Below, piece after piece: positions 1 through 8,531 of a stretch of 58,557 nucleotides of DNA. Source of the stretch: Desulfovibrio sp. (GTDB lineage Bacteria; Desulfobacterota; Desulfovibrionia; Desulfovibrionales; Desulfovibrionaceae); contig NZ_JAAVBE010000019.1 of the NCBI RefSeq assembly GCF_014803725.1, positions 227,877 through 286,433 on the forward strand, given 5' to 3'. The notes beneath the pieces are model-generated. The model saw only the letters and a list, made by a program, of their open reading frames with translations. It searched no databases and was not told where the DNA came from. Numbering within the stretch: the first letter of the stretch is position 1; each line of letters opens with the position of its first letter. The translations under genes were made by a program, and so were the position numbers.

Positions 1-564
1 GACCAGTTCGAGTCCTCGGTGCCCAACCTCTTCAACGGCAGCGTCTTCCTCTACTGTTCCGGCGCCATGTGCGGCGGTTACGAGGCCGGCAGCCAGGCGG
101 CCATGCGCGCCGCCGGCATGAACGAGGCCGGCCAGGTGGACGAGGACATGGCGAAATCGGTCAAGGACAAGATCTTCAAGCCCATGGCCGACCCGGTGGG
201 CGACTCCGTGAGCTATGAGGAGCTGGAGCAGGCCACCCGCAACGTGATGGACTATTACATGGGCTTCCGCCGCTCCATGGCGGGCATGGAACGCGCGCTC
301 GAAAAGATCCGCTTCCTCTCCGGCGAGGCCGACCGGTTGCATGCGTCGAGCCTGCGCGAGCTCATGCGCTGCCACGAGAGCCGCGACATCCTCGCCGTCT
401 GCGAGCTGGCCATCCAGGCCACCATGGAACGCAAGGAGTCGGGCCGCTGCGTCTACCGCGTGCGCGAGTTCCCGGGCCTCAATCCCGAAATGGCAAAGCC
501 GCTCCTCCTCATCAAGGAGGCCGACGGCCCCCGCTTCCAGTGGGGCAAGGCGCCGCTCCTGTAA
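1..564 (+). CDS. Fumarate/APS-reductase-type flavoprotein, C-terminal part (5' end outside window)
   Basis: The frame is open from base 1, so the real start lies upstream; the GTG at 19 is internal. About 187 residues are visible. They resemble the C-terminal half of the succinate dehydrogenase/fumarate reductase/adenylylsulfate reductase alpha family: a glycine-rich MCGGYEAGSQAA segment as at the end of the FAD domain, then a charged helical domain with ERKESGRCVYR, as in the arginine-rich C-terminal domain of this family. It lies 26 nt before an Fe-S/FAD oxidoreductase and is probably co-transcribed with it. The N-terminal FAD-binding motif is not in the window, so the subfamily is uncertain. 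A second flavoprotein of the same type is encoded at 4360-6105. Confidence 0.8.
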   Translation, partial: DQFESSVPNLFNGSVFLYCSGAMCGGYEAGSQAAMRAAGMNEAGQVDEDMAKSVKDKIFKPMADPVGDSVSYEELEQATRNVMDYYMGFRRSMAGMERALEKIRFLSGEADRLHASSLRELMRCHESRDILAVCELAIQATMERKESGRCVYRVREFPGLNPEMAKPLLLIKEADGPRFQWGKAPLL

Positions 565-590
565 CCATCCCTGCCGCAAGGAGTTCATAG

Positions 591-2291
591 ATGCCTCCCA
601 AGTACAGCCGAGAATTGCGCGAGCCCGTCGCCCAGGGGCCGCGCCTGAAGGAACAGTTCCGCACTTCGCCCTGTGAGGGCGCCTGCCCGGCCGGCAATTC
701 CATCCAGAAGATGCAGGCCCTCGCCGAAAAGGGCGATTTCACCGAGGGCCTGCGCTATCTCAGGGCCAAAAATCCCTTCCCCGGGGTCACCGGCCGGGTC
801 TGCCCGCACTTCTGCATGGGCGCCTGCAACCGCAACAACCTCGAGGGCGCCGTCAACACCCGCGCCCTTGAGCGCGCCTGCGCCGACATGGCCGAGCGCG
901 GGGCTGTGCTCTTCCGCAACCGGCCGGCCACGGGCAAGAAGGTGGCCGTCATCGGCGGCGGCCCGGCCGGCCTCACCAGCGCCTATTTCCTCGCGCTGCT
1001 CGGCAATGCCGTGACCATCTACGAGGCCGAGCCCATGCTGGGCGGCGTGCCGCGCTACGGCGTGCCGAACTTCCGCCTGCCGCGCCACGTGGTCGACCGC
1101 GAGGTGGGCCTCGTGCTGGAGACGGGCGTGCGCGCCCACGTCAACACCCGCGTGGGCGTGGACATCACCATGGACGAGATCCGCGACCGCTTCGACGCCA
1201 TCATCGTCGCCACGGGGGTGCCGGCCGAGAACAGCCTGCCCATCCCCGGCGCGGAAAAGGCCGTGCGCGCGGTGGAGTTTTTGCGCGAGTCCGCCCTTGG
1301 GCGCAATACCGGCAAGATTGGCAAGAAGGTCGTGGTCATGGGCGGCGGCGGCGTGGGCTTTGACTGCGCCTTCACGGCCAAACGCCTCGGCGCCGACGAA
1401 GTGCACGTCATCTGCCTCGAAAAGGCCGGCGAGATGCGCGCCCCGGCCGAAGACCTGGAGCTCGCCGCCAAGGAAGGCGTTGAGATCCACAACTGCTGCA
1501 CCATGTCCGGCATCCGCACGGAAAACGACAAGGTGACCGGCGTGGACTTCTATGAAGTGAAGGAATTTCGCTTCGACGACGCCGGGCGTCCGGTCTTCGA
1601 GCCGCTGCCCGGCGGGAGCCACACCCTTGACTGCGATACGGTCATCTTCGCCGTGGGCATGAAGACCGACCTTGGCTTCCTCGGCGAGAACGCCGGCGGC
1701 ATCGGGCTCAACCCGCGCCGCTGGATCGTGGTGGACAAGCAGCAGGCCACCACGCGCCCGGGCGTCTGGGCTGCGGGCGACGTGTCCGCCGGGCCGGCCT
1801 CCATCGCCCGGGCCGTGGGCGACGGGCGCCGCGCGGCCTTCGCCGTGCATGCGGCCCTCACCGGCGAGGACGCGCGCGTGTGGATCATCAATGACGAGAA
1901 CATGCTCGAGCCGCGCGACGACATGGCAGGCACGGCCGACCCCTATGTGGTGCCCTTCGCGGAGATCTACGGCGTCTCCCAGTACGCGGAGGCGCAGCCC
2001 GAAATGGAGGCCGTCAACGACTGCGCCAAGGCCTTCGCCGAGCTCAACCTGGGCCTCACCCGCGAGCAGGCCGAGGCCGAGGCCGCGCGCTGCATGCACT
2101 GCGGCCACTGCAAGGCCTGCGGCACCTGTGTGGACGACTGCCCGGGCTATGTGCTCGAAATGGTGCCTTTTGCCGGCATCGAGCGCCCGCAGGTGGAGCA
2201 CGGCGACGAGTGCTGGCATTGCGCCAATTGCCGCACGAGCTGCCCCACGGGCGCCATTGCCTTCACCTTCCCGCTCAGGATGCAGGTGTAA
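591..2291 (+). CDS. GltD-like NAD(P)/FAD oxidoreductase with C-terminal Fe-S domain
   Basis: A 566-residue cytoplasmic flavoprotein that probably moves electrons between NAD(P)H and a ferredoxin-type partner. The N-terminus has cysteines at about 28, 32, 71, 75 and 79 (CEGACPAG, CPHFCMGAC), as in the Fe-S domain of the glutamate synthase small subunit. Two Rossmann motifs follow: IGGGPAG near 121 for FAD and MGGGGVG near 250 for NAD(P). The C-terminus adds cysteine clusters at about 501-519 (CMHCGHCKACGTC) and 541-552 (CWHCANCRTSCPTG), typical of two 4Fe-4S centres. No glutamate synthase large subunit is nearby, so it is more likely an electron-transfer partner of the flanking flavoproteins. 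The start is supported by AAGGAG 8 nt upstream. Confidence 0.85.
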   Translation: MPPKYSRELREPVAQGPRLKEQFRTSPCEGACPAGNSIQKMQALAEKGDFTEGLRYLRAKNPFPGVTGRVCPHFCMGACNRNNLEGAVNTRALERACADMAERGAVLFRNRPATGKKVAVIGGGPAGLTSAYFLALLGNAVTIYEAEPMLGGVPRYGVPNFRLPRHVVDREVGLVLETGVRAHVNTRVGVDITMDEIRDRFDAIIVATGVPAENSLPIPGAEKAVRAVEFLRESALGRNTGKIGKKVVVMGGGGVGFDCAFTAKRLGADEVHVICLEKAGEMRAPAEDLELAAKEGVEIHNCCTMSGIRTENDKVTGVDFYEVKEFRFDDAGRPVFEPLPGGSHTLDCDTVIFAVGMKTDLGFLGENAGGIGLNPRRWIVVDKQQATTRPGVWAAGDVSAGPASIARAVGDGRRAAFAVHAALTGEDARVWIINDENMLEPRDDMAGTADPYVVPFAEIYGVSQYAEAQPEMEAVNDCAKAFAELNLGLTREQAEAEAARCMHCGHCKACGTCVDDCPGYVLEMVPFAGIERPQVEHGDECWHCANCRTSCPTGAIAFTFPLRMQV

Positions 2292-2380
2292 CCGCACGCA
2301 AAAAAGGGGAAGTGCGTTGCAGCCGCAACAGACACTGTCCTGTGGATGATCTATACCATTTGCCAAGAATAGAGGGGAAA

Positions 2381-2415
2381 CCCCGCGCCGGCAGTACGGG
2401 CGTGCCGGCGCGGGG
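2381..2415 (+). terminator. GC-rich stem-loop before the porin gene
   Basis: A perfect 13-bp inverted repeat (2381-2393 with 2403-2415, 9-nt loop) lies between the oxidoreductase and porin genes. There is no T-tract, so it may be a weak terminator, an RNA-processing site or a stability element rather than a strong intrinsic terminator. Confidence 0.5.
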
Positions 2416-2454
2416 CCGACAGGAACGCCCGGACGGCATGAAAGGGGGATCGAC

Positions 2455-4044
2455 ATGCTTTCCTGTTTCTGCAAATCGCGCAAACGCGTGGTGAGCTTCC
2501 TGGCGGCGGCCCTGGCCGGCGCGGCGCTGTTGGGGGCGCCGCTCAAGGCCGAGGCCATCGACTTCAAGGCCCACGGCTGGTGGCTGTTCGGCGCCCAGTA
2601 CGGCCAGAACGGCAACTTCAGCAACAAGGGCCACACCGGCTACGACAACCTTGAGGACGACTTCGAGGCCCGCTCGCGCGTGCGCCTCCAGTTGGACGCC
2701 GTGGCCTCCGAGAACCTCAGCGGCCAGGTCTATTTTGAAATCGGCAAGTTCATCTGGGGCAAGGCCAACGACCCGCAGGGCGGCGGCGCCCTCGGCGCGG
2801 ATGCCGCCATCGTCAAGCTCAAGCGCGCCTATATCGACTGGATGGTGCCCCAGACCGACCTTTCCGTGCGCATGGGCATCCAGGCCTTCCGCTCGCCCTA
2901 TTTCGCCCTTGACGGCCCGACCGTACTCACGGCCGACGGCGCGGGCATCACGGCCAACTATAAAATCAACGACAATGCCAGCGTCACCGGCTTCTGGATG
3001 CGGCCCTACAACGACAATTACATTTCCGCAAGCGGCCGCCAGAATGGCTTTCTCGACAATACGGACTTCGGCGGCCTCTTCGTACCCCTGCGTTTTGACG
3101 GCATCGCCATGACGCCCTGGGGCATCTACGGCGCCATCGGCCCCAACACCTTCCGCACGGCCGCTGAACCCAAGGCCGGCGAAAACCGCTTCTTCGGCCA
3201 GCGCATCAACGGTGTGGACGGCAACTATTTCATGAGCGGCATGTTCCCGCTCATGGCCAACAAGACGGCCATCAACCGCAAAACGCCCAGTGAATACGGC
3301 AATGCCTGGTGGGCCGGCCTCACCGGCGAGCTCACCCTGTGGGACCCCTTCCGCATCGCCTGGGAATTCACCTACGGCGGCGTTGACTGGATGGACGACG
3401 CGGCCATGAACCGCAAGGGCTGGATGGGCGCCCTGCTCTTCGAGTACAAGCTCGACTGGGGCATCCCCGGCCTCTACGGCTGGTACTCCTCGGGCGACGA
3501 CGACGACCTCGGCAACGGCTCCGAGCGCATGCCGTACATCGTCAACGACTTCGGCGTCTCCGGCTTCTCGGACACCTTCGCCGGCCCGGACATCAACGGC
3601 CTCGAGCGCGACCGCGTCATGGCCAACACCCTCATCGGCACCTGGGGCGTGGGCGCGCGCCTCAAGGACGTGAGCTTCCTCCCGAAGCTGCGCCACACCC
3701 TGCACGTCAGCCTGTGGGGCGGCACCAACAGCTCAGGCATCCTTGAGAAGATCCACGACCGCACAGGTCAGTGGATGTCGCCCAACGTCAACGACTCCAC
3801 CAACTTCGTCGTCCCCGTGGGCCGCGACAACATCTATCTCACGGACAAGGACTACGCCCTCGAGATGGGCCTGCTCAACCAGTACAAGATCTACGAGAAC
3901 CTCTCGGTCAATCTTGAGGCGAGCTACGTCCACCTGATGCTGGACAAGTCCGACGATACGTGGGGCCTCGCCACCACGGGCGGCGGCAAGCGCGGCATCC
4001 GCGACGCTTGGAACGTGAGCGCGCTCTTCATCTACGCCTTCTGA
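2455..4044 (+). CDS. Outer-membrane homotrimeric porin, Desulfovibrio type
   Basis: A 529-residue protein with a signal peptide: a basic start, a hydrophobic core (FLAAALAGAALLG) and a likely cut after KAEA near residue 35. The mature part is rich in aromatic, glycine and alternating polar/apolar segments typical of beta-barrels and ends SALFIYAF, with a C-terminal aromatic as outer-membrane proteins usually have. Motifs such as KAHGWWLFGAQYGQ near the mature N-terminus and RMGIQAFRSPYF match the general-diffusion porins abundant in Desulfovibrio outer membranes. The start has AAGGGGGAT 6-12 nt upstream. Its position inside a redox/transport cluster suggests substrate entry, but specificity is not readable. 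Confidence 0.85.
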   Translation: MLSCFCKSRKRVVSFLAAALAGAALLGAPLKAEAIDFKAHGWWLFGAQYGQNGNFSNKGHTGYDNLEDDFEARSRVRLQLDAVASENLSGQVYFEIGKFIWGKANDPQGGGALGADAAIVKLKRAYIDWMVPQTDLSVRMGIQAFRSPYFALDGPTVLTADGAGITANYKINDNASVTGFWMRPYNDNYISASGRQNGFLDNTDFGGLFVPLRFDGIAMTPWGIYGAIGPNTFRTAAEPKAGENRFFGQRINGVDGNYFMSGMFPLMANKTAINRKTPSEYGNAWWAGLTGELTLWDPFRIAWEFTYGGVDWMDDAAMNRKGWMGALLFEYKLDWGIPGLYGWYSSGDDDDLGNGSERMPYIVNDFGVSGFSDTFAGPDINGLERDRVMANTLIGTWGVGARLKDVSFLPKLRHTLHVSLWGGTNSSGILEKIHDRTGQWMSPNVNDSTNFVVPVGRDNIYLTDKDYALEMGLLNQYKIYENLSVNLEASYVHLMLDKSDDTWGLATTGGGKRGIRDAWNVSALFIYAF

Positions 4045-4067
4045 ACCAACCCATCCCTCCTGCCTGA

Positions 4068-4103
4068 CCTTGCCGGGGCTCCCGCAGGGGAGCCCCGGCA
4101 AGG
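4068..4103 (+). promoter_or_regulatory. 16-bp perfect stem-loop whose 3' arm runs into the ferredoxin ribosome-binding site
   Basis: Arms 4068-4083 and 4088-4103 are exact reverse complements with the 4-nt loop GCAG. No T-tract follows. The 3' arm ends inside AGGGGAG, the Shine-Dalgarno of the ferredoxin at 4118, so folding could hide that site or protect a processed mRNA end. Confidence 0.6.
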
Positions 4104-4117
4104 GGAGAAGACACGCC

Positions 4118-4363
4118 ATGATCAAAAGCATCGACCGCGACACCTGTATCGGCTGCGGCGCCTGCGTGCGCATCTGCCCGCTGGACACCCTGCGCATGGG
4201 TGAGGACGACAAGGCCTATATCGCCTACCCGGACGACTGCATGACCTGCTTCCTCTGCGAGCGGGCCTGCCCCTCCGGGGCCGTTGACGTGGACCCGCTG
4301 CGCGAGGTCCTGCCGCCCACCTTCCCTGACGTGCCCGTGGAACTTGGAGGAGGCCGCGCATGA
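4118..4363 (+). CDS. Two-cluster 4Fe-4S ferredoxin
   Basis: An 81-residue bacterial-type ferredoxin. Two CxxCxxCxxxC motifs are visible: CIGCGACVRICP near residue 10 and CMTCFLCERACP near residue 42, each giving a 4Fe-4S centre. I chose ATG 4118 over an in-frame start at 4070 because AGGGGAG lies 9 nt upstream and conservation begins with MIKSIDRDTC. The stop overlaps the start of the next flavoprotein (ATGA), so the two are translationally coupled. The arrangement resembles AprB-AprA or fumarate reductase subunit pairs, with this protein carrying electrons to the flavin subunit (inference). Confidence 0.88.
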   Translation: MIKSIDRDTCIGCGACVRICPLDTLRMGEDDKAYIAYPDDCMTCFLCERACPSGAVDVDPLREVLPPTFPDVPVELGGGRA

Positions 4364-6105
4364 AAAGCGACGTGAAGATCAACCGCGTGGAGACCGACCT
4401 GCTCATCCTCGGCGGCGGCTCGGCCGGCCTGTGGGCCGCGCACCGCTTTTCCGAGCTCATGCCCGGCCGCAAGGTCACCATCGTGGACAAGGGCCCGCAG
4501 GACTGGGGCGGCCTCATGACCATGGCCGGCGGCGACTTCGAGGCCGTGCTGCCGCCGGACACGGTGGACGAATGGCTGGAGGATCTGGTCTATTACTTCG
4601 ACGGCCTCTGCGACCAGCCGCTCATGGAGGCCCTGCTCGCCCGCTCGGCCGACCGCATGCGAGACTACGAGCGCTTCGGCTGCGAATTTTTCCACACCCC
4701 GGACGGCAGGCTCAAGAGCGTGCCGCAGCGGGGGCTGCCGCATGTAAAGCTCTACCCCGCGCAGCAAAAAGGCCGCGGCGGCGAGCTCATGGCCAAGAGC
4801 CTGGTGGCCCGGCTCAAGGATGCAGGCGTCACGCGCATGGGGCGCATCATGCTCACGGACTACCTCGTGCGCGACGGCCGGGTGGTGGGCGCGGTCGGCT
4901 TCCACTGCAGGACGGGTGAGGCGTACATCTTCAAGGCCGGCGCCGTCATCGCGGCCACGGGCATGGGCGGCTGGAAGACCTCCTACGGTAAGAACACGCC
5001 CACCGGCGAAGGCATGCAGATGGCCTTCGAGGCCGGGGCCGAGCTCCAGGACCTGGAATTCTGCCGCGTGTGGAACATGCCGCGCCTTTTCGCCTGGGAA
5101 GGGCAGACCCACCTCTTCCCGCTGGGCGCGCGCTTCGTGAACCGTCTTGGCGAAAACTTCATGAGCCGCTACTCGCCCATCCTCGGCCCCAACACCGACC
5201 CGCACTTCACCACCATCGGCATGGCGCTGGAGATCCGCGCCGGGCGCGGGCCCATCATCTTTGACGTGAGCCCGCTGCGCGGCGAGGACATGATCCTGCT
5301 CAAGCCGCAGACCGGCTGGCAGAAGCTCAACTACGACAAGCTCTGCAAGCTGGGGCTCGACCTCTTCAAGGACAATACCGAATGGGTGCCGCAGATGACC
5401 GTCTCGCACGGCGGCATCCGCGCGGGCATCGACGGCTCGACGGCCGTGGCCGGCCTCTTTGCCGCGGGCACGGCGCGCAGCCTCGAGCCGGGTGTCTATG
5501 CGGGCGGCTTCGCCCTCATGACCACGGCAGTCACGGGCCACATGGTCGGCGAGACCGCCGCCGCGTGGCTCAAGGACGCGGAGGGGGCCCCGGCGCTGGA
5601 TGAGAGCGAAGCCATGGCGCGCCTTGACCGGGCCTATGCGCCGCTGGCCCGCACCGGCGCGGACACGCTCACGCCCAAGGAAGTGCTCACCAAGCTCCAG
5701 GCCGCCGTCTTCCCCTACGATGTCTCCATCGTCAAGAACGGCCCCGCGCTGGAAAAAGCCCTTGCCGAAATCAGGCGCATCCAGGCCGAGGAACTGCCGC
5801 GCATGGCCGCGGCCGATTCGCACTACCTGCTCAAGCTGCACGAGGTCAACGCCATCGCCTTTGTGAGCGAGCTCTACGTGCGCGCCTCGCTGGAACGCAA
5901 GGAGACCCGCGCGGGCCACTTCCGCGAGGATTATCCGCACATGGACCCGGCCGGGCCGGCCTGGTTCTTCATCCGCCACGGCTCGGACGGCAAGCCGGAG
6001 TTCGTGCGCGAACGCGTGCCGCTGGAAAAGTGGAAGGTGCCGCTCACCCGCTGCTATCAGGACAACTTCAACTTTGTTGAGGCCAGGGACGCGCCCAAGG
6101 CGTGA
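4360..6105 (+). CDS. FAD-dependent fumarate/APS-reductase-like flavoprotein
   Basis: A 581-residue flavoprotein. The N-terminal dinucleotide motif LLILGGGSAGLWAA (about 16-29) and the segment GGLMTMAGGDFEA mark the FAD-binding domain of the fumarate reductase/succinate dehydrogenase/APS reductase family. SHGGIRAG near 349 and GLFAAGTARSLEPGVYAGG near 363 match the second FAD contact. A C-terminal helical domain with SLERKETRAGHFREDYP near 510-526 carries arginines at the place used for substrate binding in the family. No export signal is visible, so it is cytoplasmic. It overlaps the ferredoxin by 4 nt, its likely electron donor. The substrate is unknown. Confidence 0.85.
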   Translation: MKSDVKINRVETDLLILGGGSAGLWAAHRFSELMPGRKVTIVDKGPQDWGGLMTMAGGDFEAVLPPDTVDEWLEDLVYYFDGLCDQPLMEALLARSADRMRDYERFGCEFFHTPDGRLKSVPQRGLPHVKLYPAQQKGRGGELMAKSLVARLKDAGVTRMGRIMLTDYLVRDGRVVGAVGFHCRTGEAYIFKAGAVIAATGMGGWKTSYGKNTPTGEGMQMAFEAGAELQDLEFCRVWNMPRLFAWEGQTHLFPLGARFVNRLGENFMSRYSPILGPNTDPHFTTIGMALEIRAGRGPIIFDVSPLRGEDMILLKPQTGWQKLNYDKLCKLGLDLFKDNTEWVPQMTVSHGGIRAGIDGSTAVAGLFAAGTARSLEPGVYAGGFALMTTAVTGHMVGETAAAWLKDAEGAPALDESEAMARLDRAYAPLARTGADTLTPKEVLTKLQAAVFPYDVSIVKNGPALEKALAEIRRIQAEELPRMAAADSHYLLKLHEVNAIAFVSELYVRASLERKETRAGHFREDYPHMDPAGPAWFFIRHGSDGKPEFVRERVPLEKWKVPLTRCYQDNFNFVEARDAPKA

Positions 6106-6136
6106 GCCCGCGGCTCCCACTGCACCACAAGACACA

Positions 6137-6166
6137 GGGAACCCCCGGCATCCGCCGGGGGTTCCC
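6137..6166 (+). terminator. Stem-loop terminator after the redox operon
   Basis: A perfect 13-bp stem (6137-6149 with 6154-6166, loop ATCC) lies 31 nt after the flavoprotein stop. The T-tract is poor (GTTATGG), so termination strength is uncertain, but the position suits the end of the rightward operon. Confidence 0.65.
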
Positions 6167-6440
6167 GTTATGGGCTCCAGGACTCCTGCCAGGCTGCGTC
6201 CACCGGGAGATACCGGGCGGGCACAGGGCGGTATCACCTTTCCCTGCATATGACAGACGCTTACCGGCTGCGGGATTGCCCTTGGTTCTTGCCGGTTTTC
6301 AAACCTTGATGCGCTTCTGCATCTTCTTCGTTTTCCTGCCCCTCCTCACCATCCGGCAGGCCCCCTTCCCGGCTTGTCCCTGAACCGGTGGCCGGCCCTG
6401 TGCGCCATGGCCTCGCGCCATCGCAGCGCCTTACGCAAAA

Positions 6441-6467
6441 GACCCCGGCCGCTGCACGACCGGGGTC
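6441..6467 (-). terminator. Intrinsic terminator of the TRAP operon
   Basis: Read on the minus strand, GACCCCGG pairs with CCGGGGTC (6460-6467 with 6441-6448) and is followed by TTTTGC. It lies 28 nt past the dctM stop. Confidence 0.8.
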
Positions 6468-6495
6468 TCACATGCTTTGCCGCGTGTGCGGCTCG

Positions 6496-7782
6496 TCAGT
6501 TGCCCATGAGCCAGTTCATCGGCGCGATGGACAGCTTGGGGAAGAAAAGGAGCAGGAAAAGCATCGCGATCTCCACCAGGAGGAAGGGGATGAGATGCTT
6601 GACCAGCTCCACGATCTTGATGTTGCCCACGCCGCAGACCACATAGAGCACCGTGCCCACGGGCGGCGTGATGACGCCGATGCCCAGGTTGAGGATGAAG
6701 AGCAGGCCGAAGTAATAGGGGTCGATGCCGGCCTGCTGGATCATGGGGAAGAACACCGGCGCGAAGATCAGGATGTTGGGCGTGAGGTCCATGACCATGC
6801 CGATGAGGAACAGGAACACATTGATGCACAGCAAGAGCAGGATGGGCGAATCCATCAGCGGCTGGAAGAGCGCGCCCATCTGCTGCGGGATCTGCGCCAT
6901 GGTGATGAAGTAGCCCACGGCCGAGGCCGTCGCCACGATGAGCATGACCACGGAGGTCGTGCGCGCCGCCGCGGCGCTCACCCGCAGAAGCTGCTTGATG
7001 GTCAGCTCGCGGTAGTAAAGCAGGCAGACCACGATGGCGTACACCGAGGCAAAGGCGCCGCCCTCGGTGGGGGTGAAGATACCGAAGCGGATGCCGCCCA
7101 AGAGCAGCACCGGCATGAGGAAGGCCGGGGTGGAATCGAGGATGATCTTGAGCTTTTCCTGGCGCGAGAAGCTGATGGTCTCGTTATAGCCGTCGATGCG
7201 CACGATGAAGAACCACACCGCCATGAGCGCGAGACCGATGAAGATGCCCGGGAACAGGCCAATCATGAACAGCTTGGTGATAGACAGGCCGCCCACCGTC
7301 GCGCCGAGAAGGATGAAGTTGGTGGAGGGCGGGATGATGGGCCCGAGGATGGCGCCCGAGGAAATGATGGCGCCCGCGCGGCCCGGCTTGTAGCCCACTT
7401 CCTTCATCATCGGGAGAAGCAGCGAGCCGAGCGCCGCGGCCTCACCCACGGAGCTGCCCATGAGGCCGGCAAAGATGATGCTCGAAACCACGGCCGCGTA
7501 GCCCAGGCCGCCTCGCACCCGGCCCATCATCAACTGAGCCAGCCGGACAACGCGCTGCGAAAGGCCGCCCGCCGCCATGATCTCGCCGGCGAAGACGAAG
7601 AAGGGGATGGCCATGAGCGGGTAGTTGTTGGCGCCGTCCAGCATGGAGGTGGCGATGACGATGGGGTCGAAAAAGCCCGAATACGCCATGAGCACCAAAG
7701 CGCAGATGACGAGCACGAGACAGATGGGGATGCCGAAGGCGAGGAAGAGGAAGAGCGTCAAAAGAAAGATGAAAAGTTCCAT
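6496..7782 (-). CDS. dctM: TRAP transporter large permease (DctM family)
   Basis: A 428-residue inner-membrane protein with about 12 hydrophobic segments, starting MELFIFLLTLFLFLAFG. Typical DctM features include MAIPFFVFAGEIMAAGGLSQR, GSSVGEAAALGSLLLPMM and LNLGIGVITPPVGTVLYV near the C-terminus. It forms the ion-coupled transport channel with the small permease and takes substrate from the periplasmic DctP. Length is normal for the family. The gene is 10 nt after dctQ in the same operon and is followed by a good terminator. Confidence 0.95.
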   Translation of the reverse strand: MELFIFLLTLFLFLAFGIPICLVLVICALVLMAYSGFFDPIVIATSMLDGANNYPLMAIPFFVFAGEIMAAGGLSQRVVRLAQLMMGRVRGGLGYAAVVSSIIFAGLMGSSVGEAAALGSLLLPMMKEVGYKPGRAGAIISSGAILGPIIPPSTNFILLGATVGGLSITKLFMIGLFPGIFIGLALMAVWFFIVRIDGYNETISFSRQEKLKIILDSTPAFLMPVLLLGGIRFGIFTPTEGGAFASVYAIVVCLLYYRELTIKQLLRVSAAAARTTSVVMLIVATASAVGYFITMAQIPQQMGALFQPLMDSPILLLLCINVFLFLIGMVMDLTPNILIFAPVFFPMIQQAGIDPYYFGLLFILNLGIGVITPPVGTVLYVVCGVGNIKIVELVKHLIPFLLVEIAMLFLLLFFPKLSIAPMNWLMGN

Positions 7783-7792
7783 ATCTTCCCCC

Positions 7793-8371
7793 CTACGCCT
7801 TCTTGAATTCGGAAGCGGGGCGCTTCAAAAGCGCGATGAAGTCCCGGATCAGGATGACGAGCGCGGCGGCCGCCATGATGGGCAGGGTGCCGTAAATGAA
7901 GGTCATGTTCACGCCCGTGGAGACCGATTCCTGGTCATAGGTGCTCATGACATACTCGACGCCGCCCCAGAGCAGGATGGCCATGACGATGATGCCGATG
8001 ATGCTCGCGATGACTTCGACGGTCTTCCGCGAAGCGCCATGGAGCATGTCCACGAACATGTCCACCGCGATGTGCTTCCTGCGGTAGAACGCTTCGATGG
8101 AGCCGAAGAAGGTGATATAGATGAAGAGGAACCTGGCCCACTCCTCGCTCGGGGGATAGCTGGAGGAGAACAGGTAGCGAAGCATGGCATTGTAAAACAC
8201 GAGGCCGATCATGCCAAGAAAGATAACGGCGCAAAAGATCTGAAAGAGAAATTCCCCAACGGTATCCTGGTGGGGAGTTGGCTCCGCTTCCGGCACGGTG
8301 TCCAGCACCTGTGCGTATTCGGCCGGGTCTCTGGAATTGTCCAGATGTTCCTTGTCGGGCTGTGTTGGCAT
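7793..8371 (-). CDS. dctQ: TRAP transporter small permease (DctQ family)
   Basis: A 192-residue membrane protein with four hydrophobic segments: FCAVIFLGMIGLVFYNAMLRY, a segment around FLFIYITFFGSIEAF, VIASIIGIIVMAILLWGG, and one ending IMAAAALVILIRDF. The RRKHIAVDMF motif after the second segment is characteristic of DctQ. I start it at ATG 8371, where GAGGT lies 4 nt upstream; the frame is open further but without a better site. The cytoplasmic N-terminal tail of about 40 residues is somewhat long for the family. It sits between dctP (160-nt gap) and dctM (10-nt gap). Confidence 0.92.
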   Translation of the reverse strand: MPTQPDKEHLDNSRDPAEYAQVLDTVPEAEPTPHQDTVGEFLFQIFCAVIFLGMIGLVFYNAMLRYLFSSSYPPSEEWARFLFIYITFFGSIEAFYRRKHIAVDMFVDMLHGASRKTVEVIASIIGIIVMAILLWGGVEYVMSTYDQESVSTGVNMTFIYGTLPIMAAAALVILIRDFIALLKRPASEFKKA

Positions 8372-8531
8372 AATGACCTCATCAACGGATGACCGGGGGA
8401 TGACCGGGATTGGTGGATGAAGCGGAACTCTCCGCCAGGACATCTCGGCGGCACCAGCCTTGCCGCCGGCGCCTGCCAAACGCCGCAAAGCGGGGCCCCG
8501 CGCGTCCTGCACGGAGCCCCGGCACGAGGAA

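Larger units (their letters stand above)
6106..6495. other. Intergenic region between convergent operons
   Basis: About 390 bases between the rightward redox genes and the leftward TRAP operon. It holds one hairpin for each operon (6137-6166 and 6441-6467). The open frames across it have no ribosome-binding sites and no recognisable protein content. I see no gene here. Confidence 0.7.

Noticed and set aside
585-6249. Very long minus-strand open frames opposite the redox genes (683, 476 and 674 codons)
   Set aside because: They are shadows of the plus-strand genes: rich in His/Ala/Arg/Gly, no motifs, no ribosome-binding sites, while the plus strand has clear protein families.
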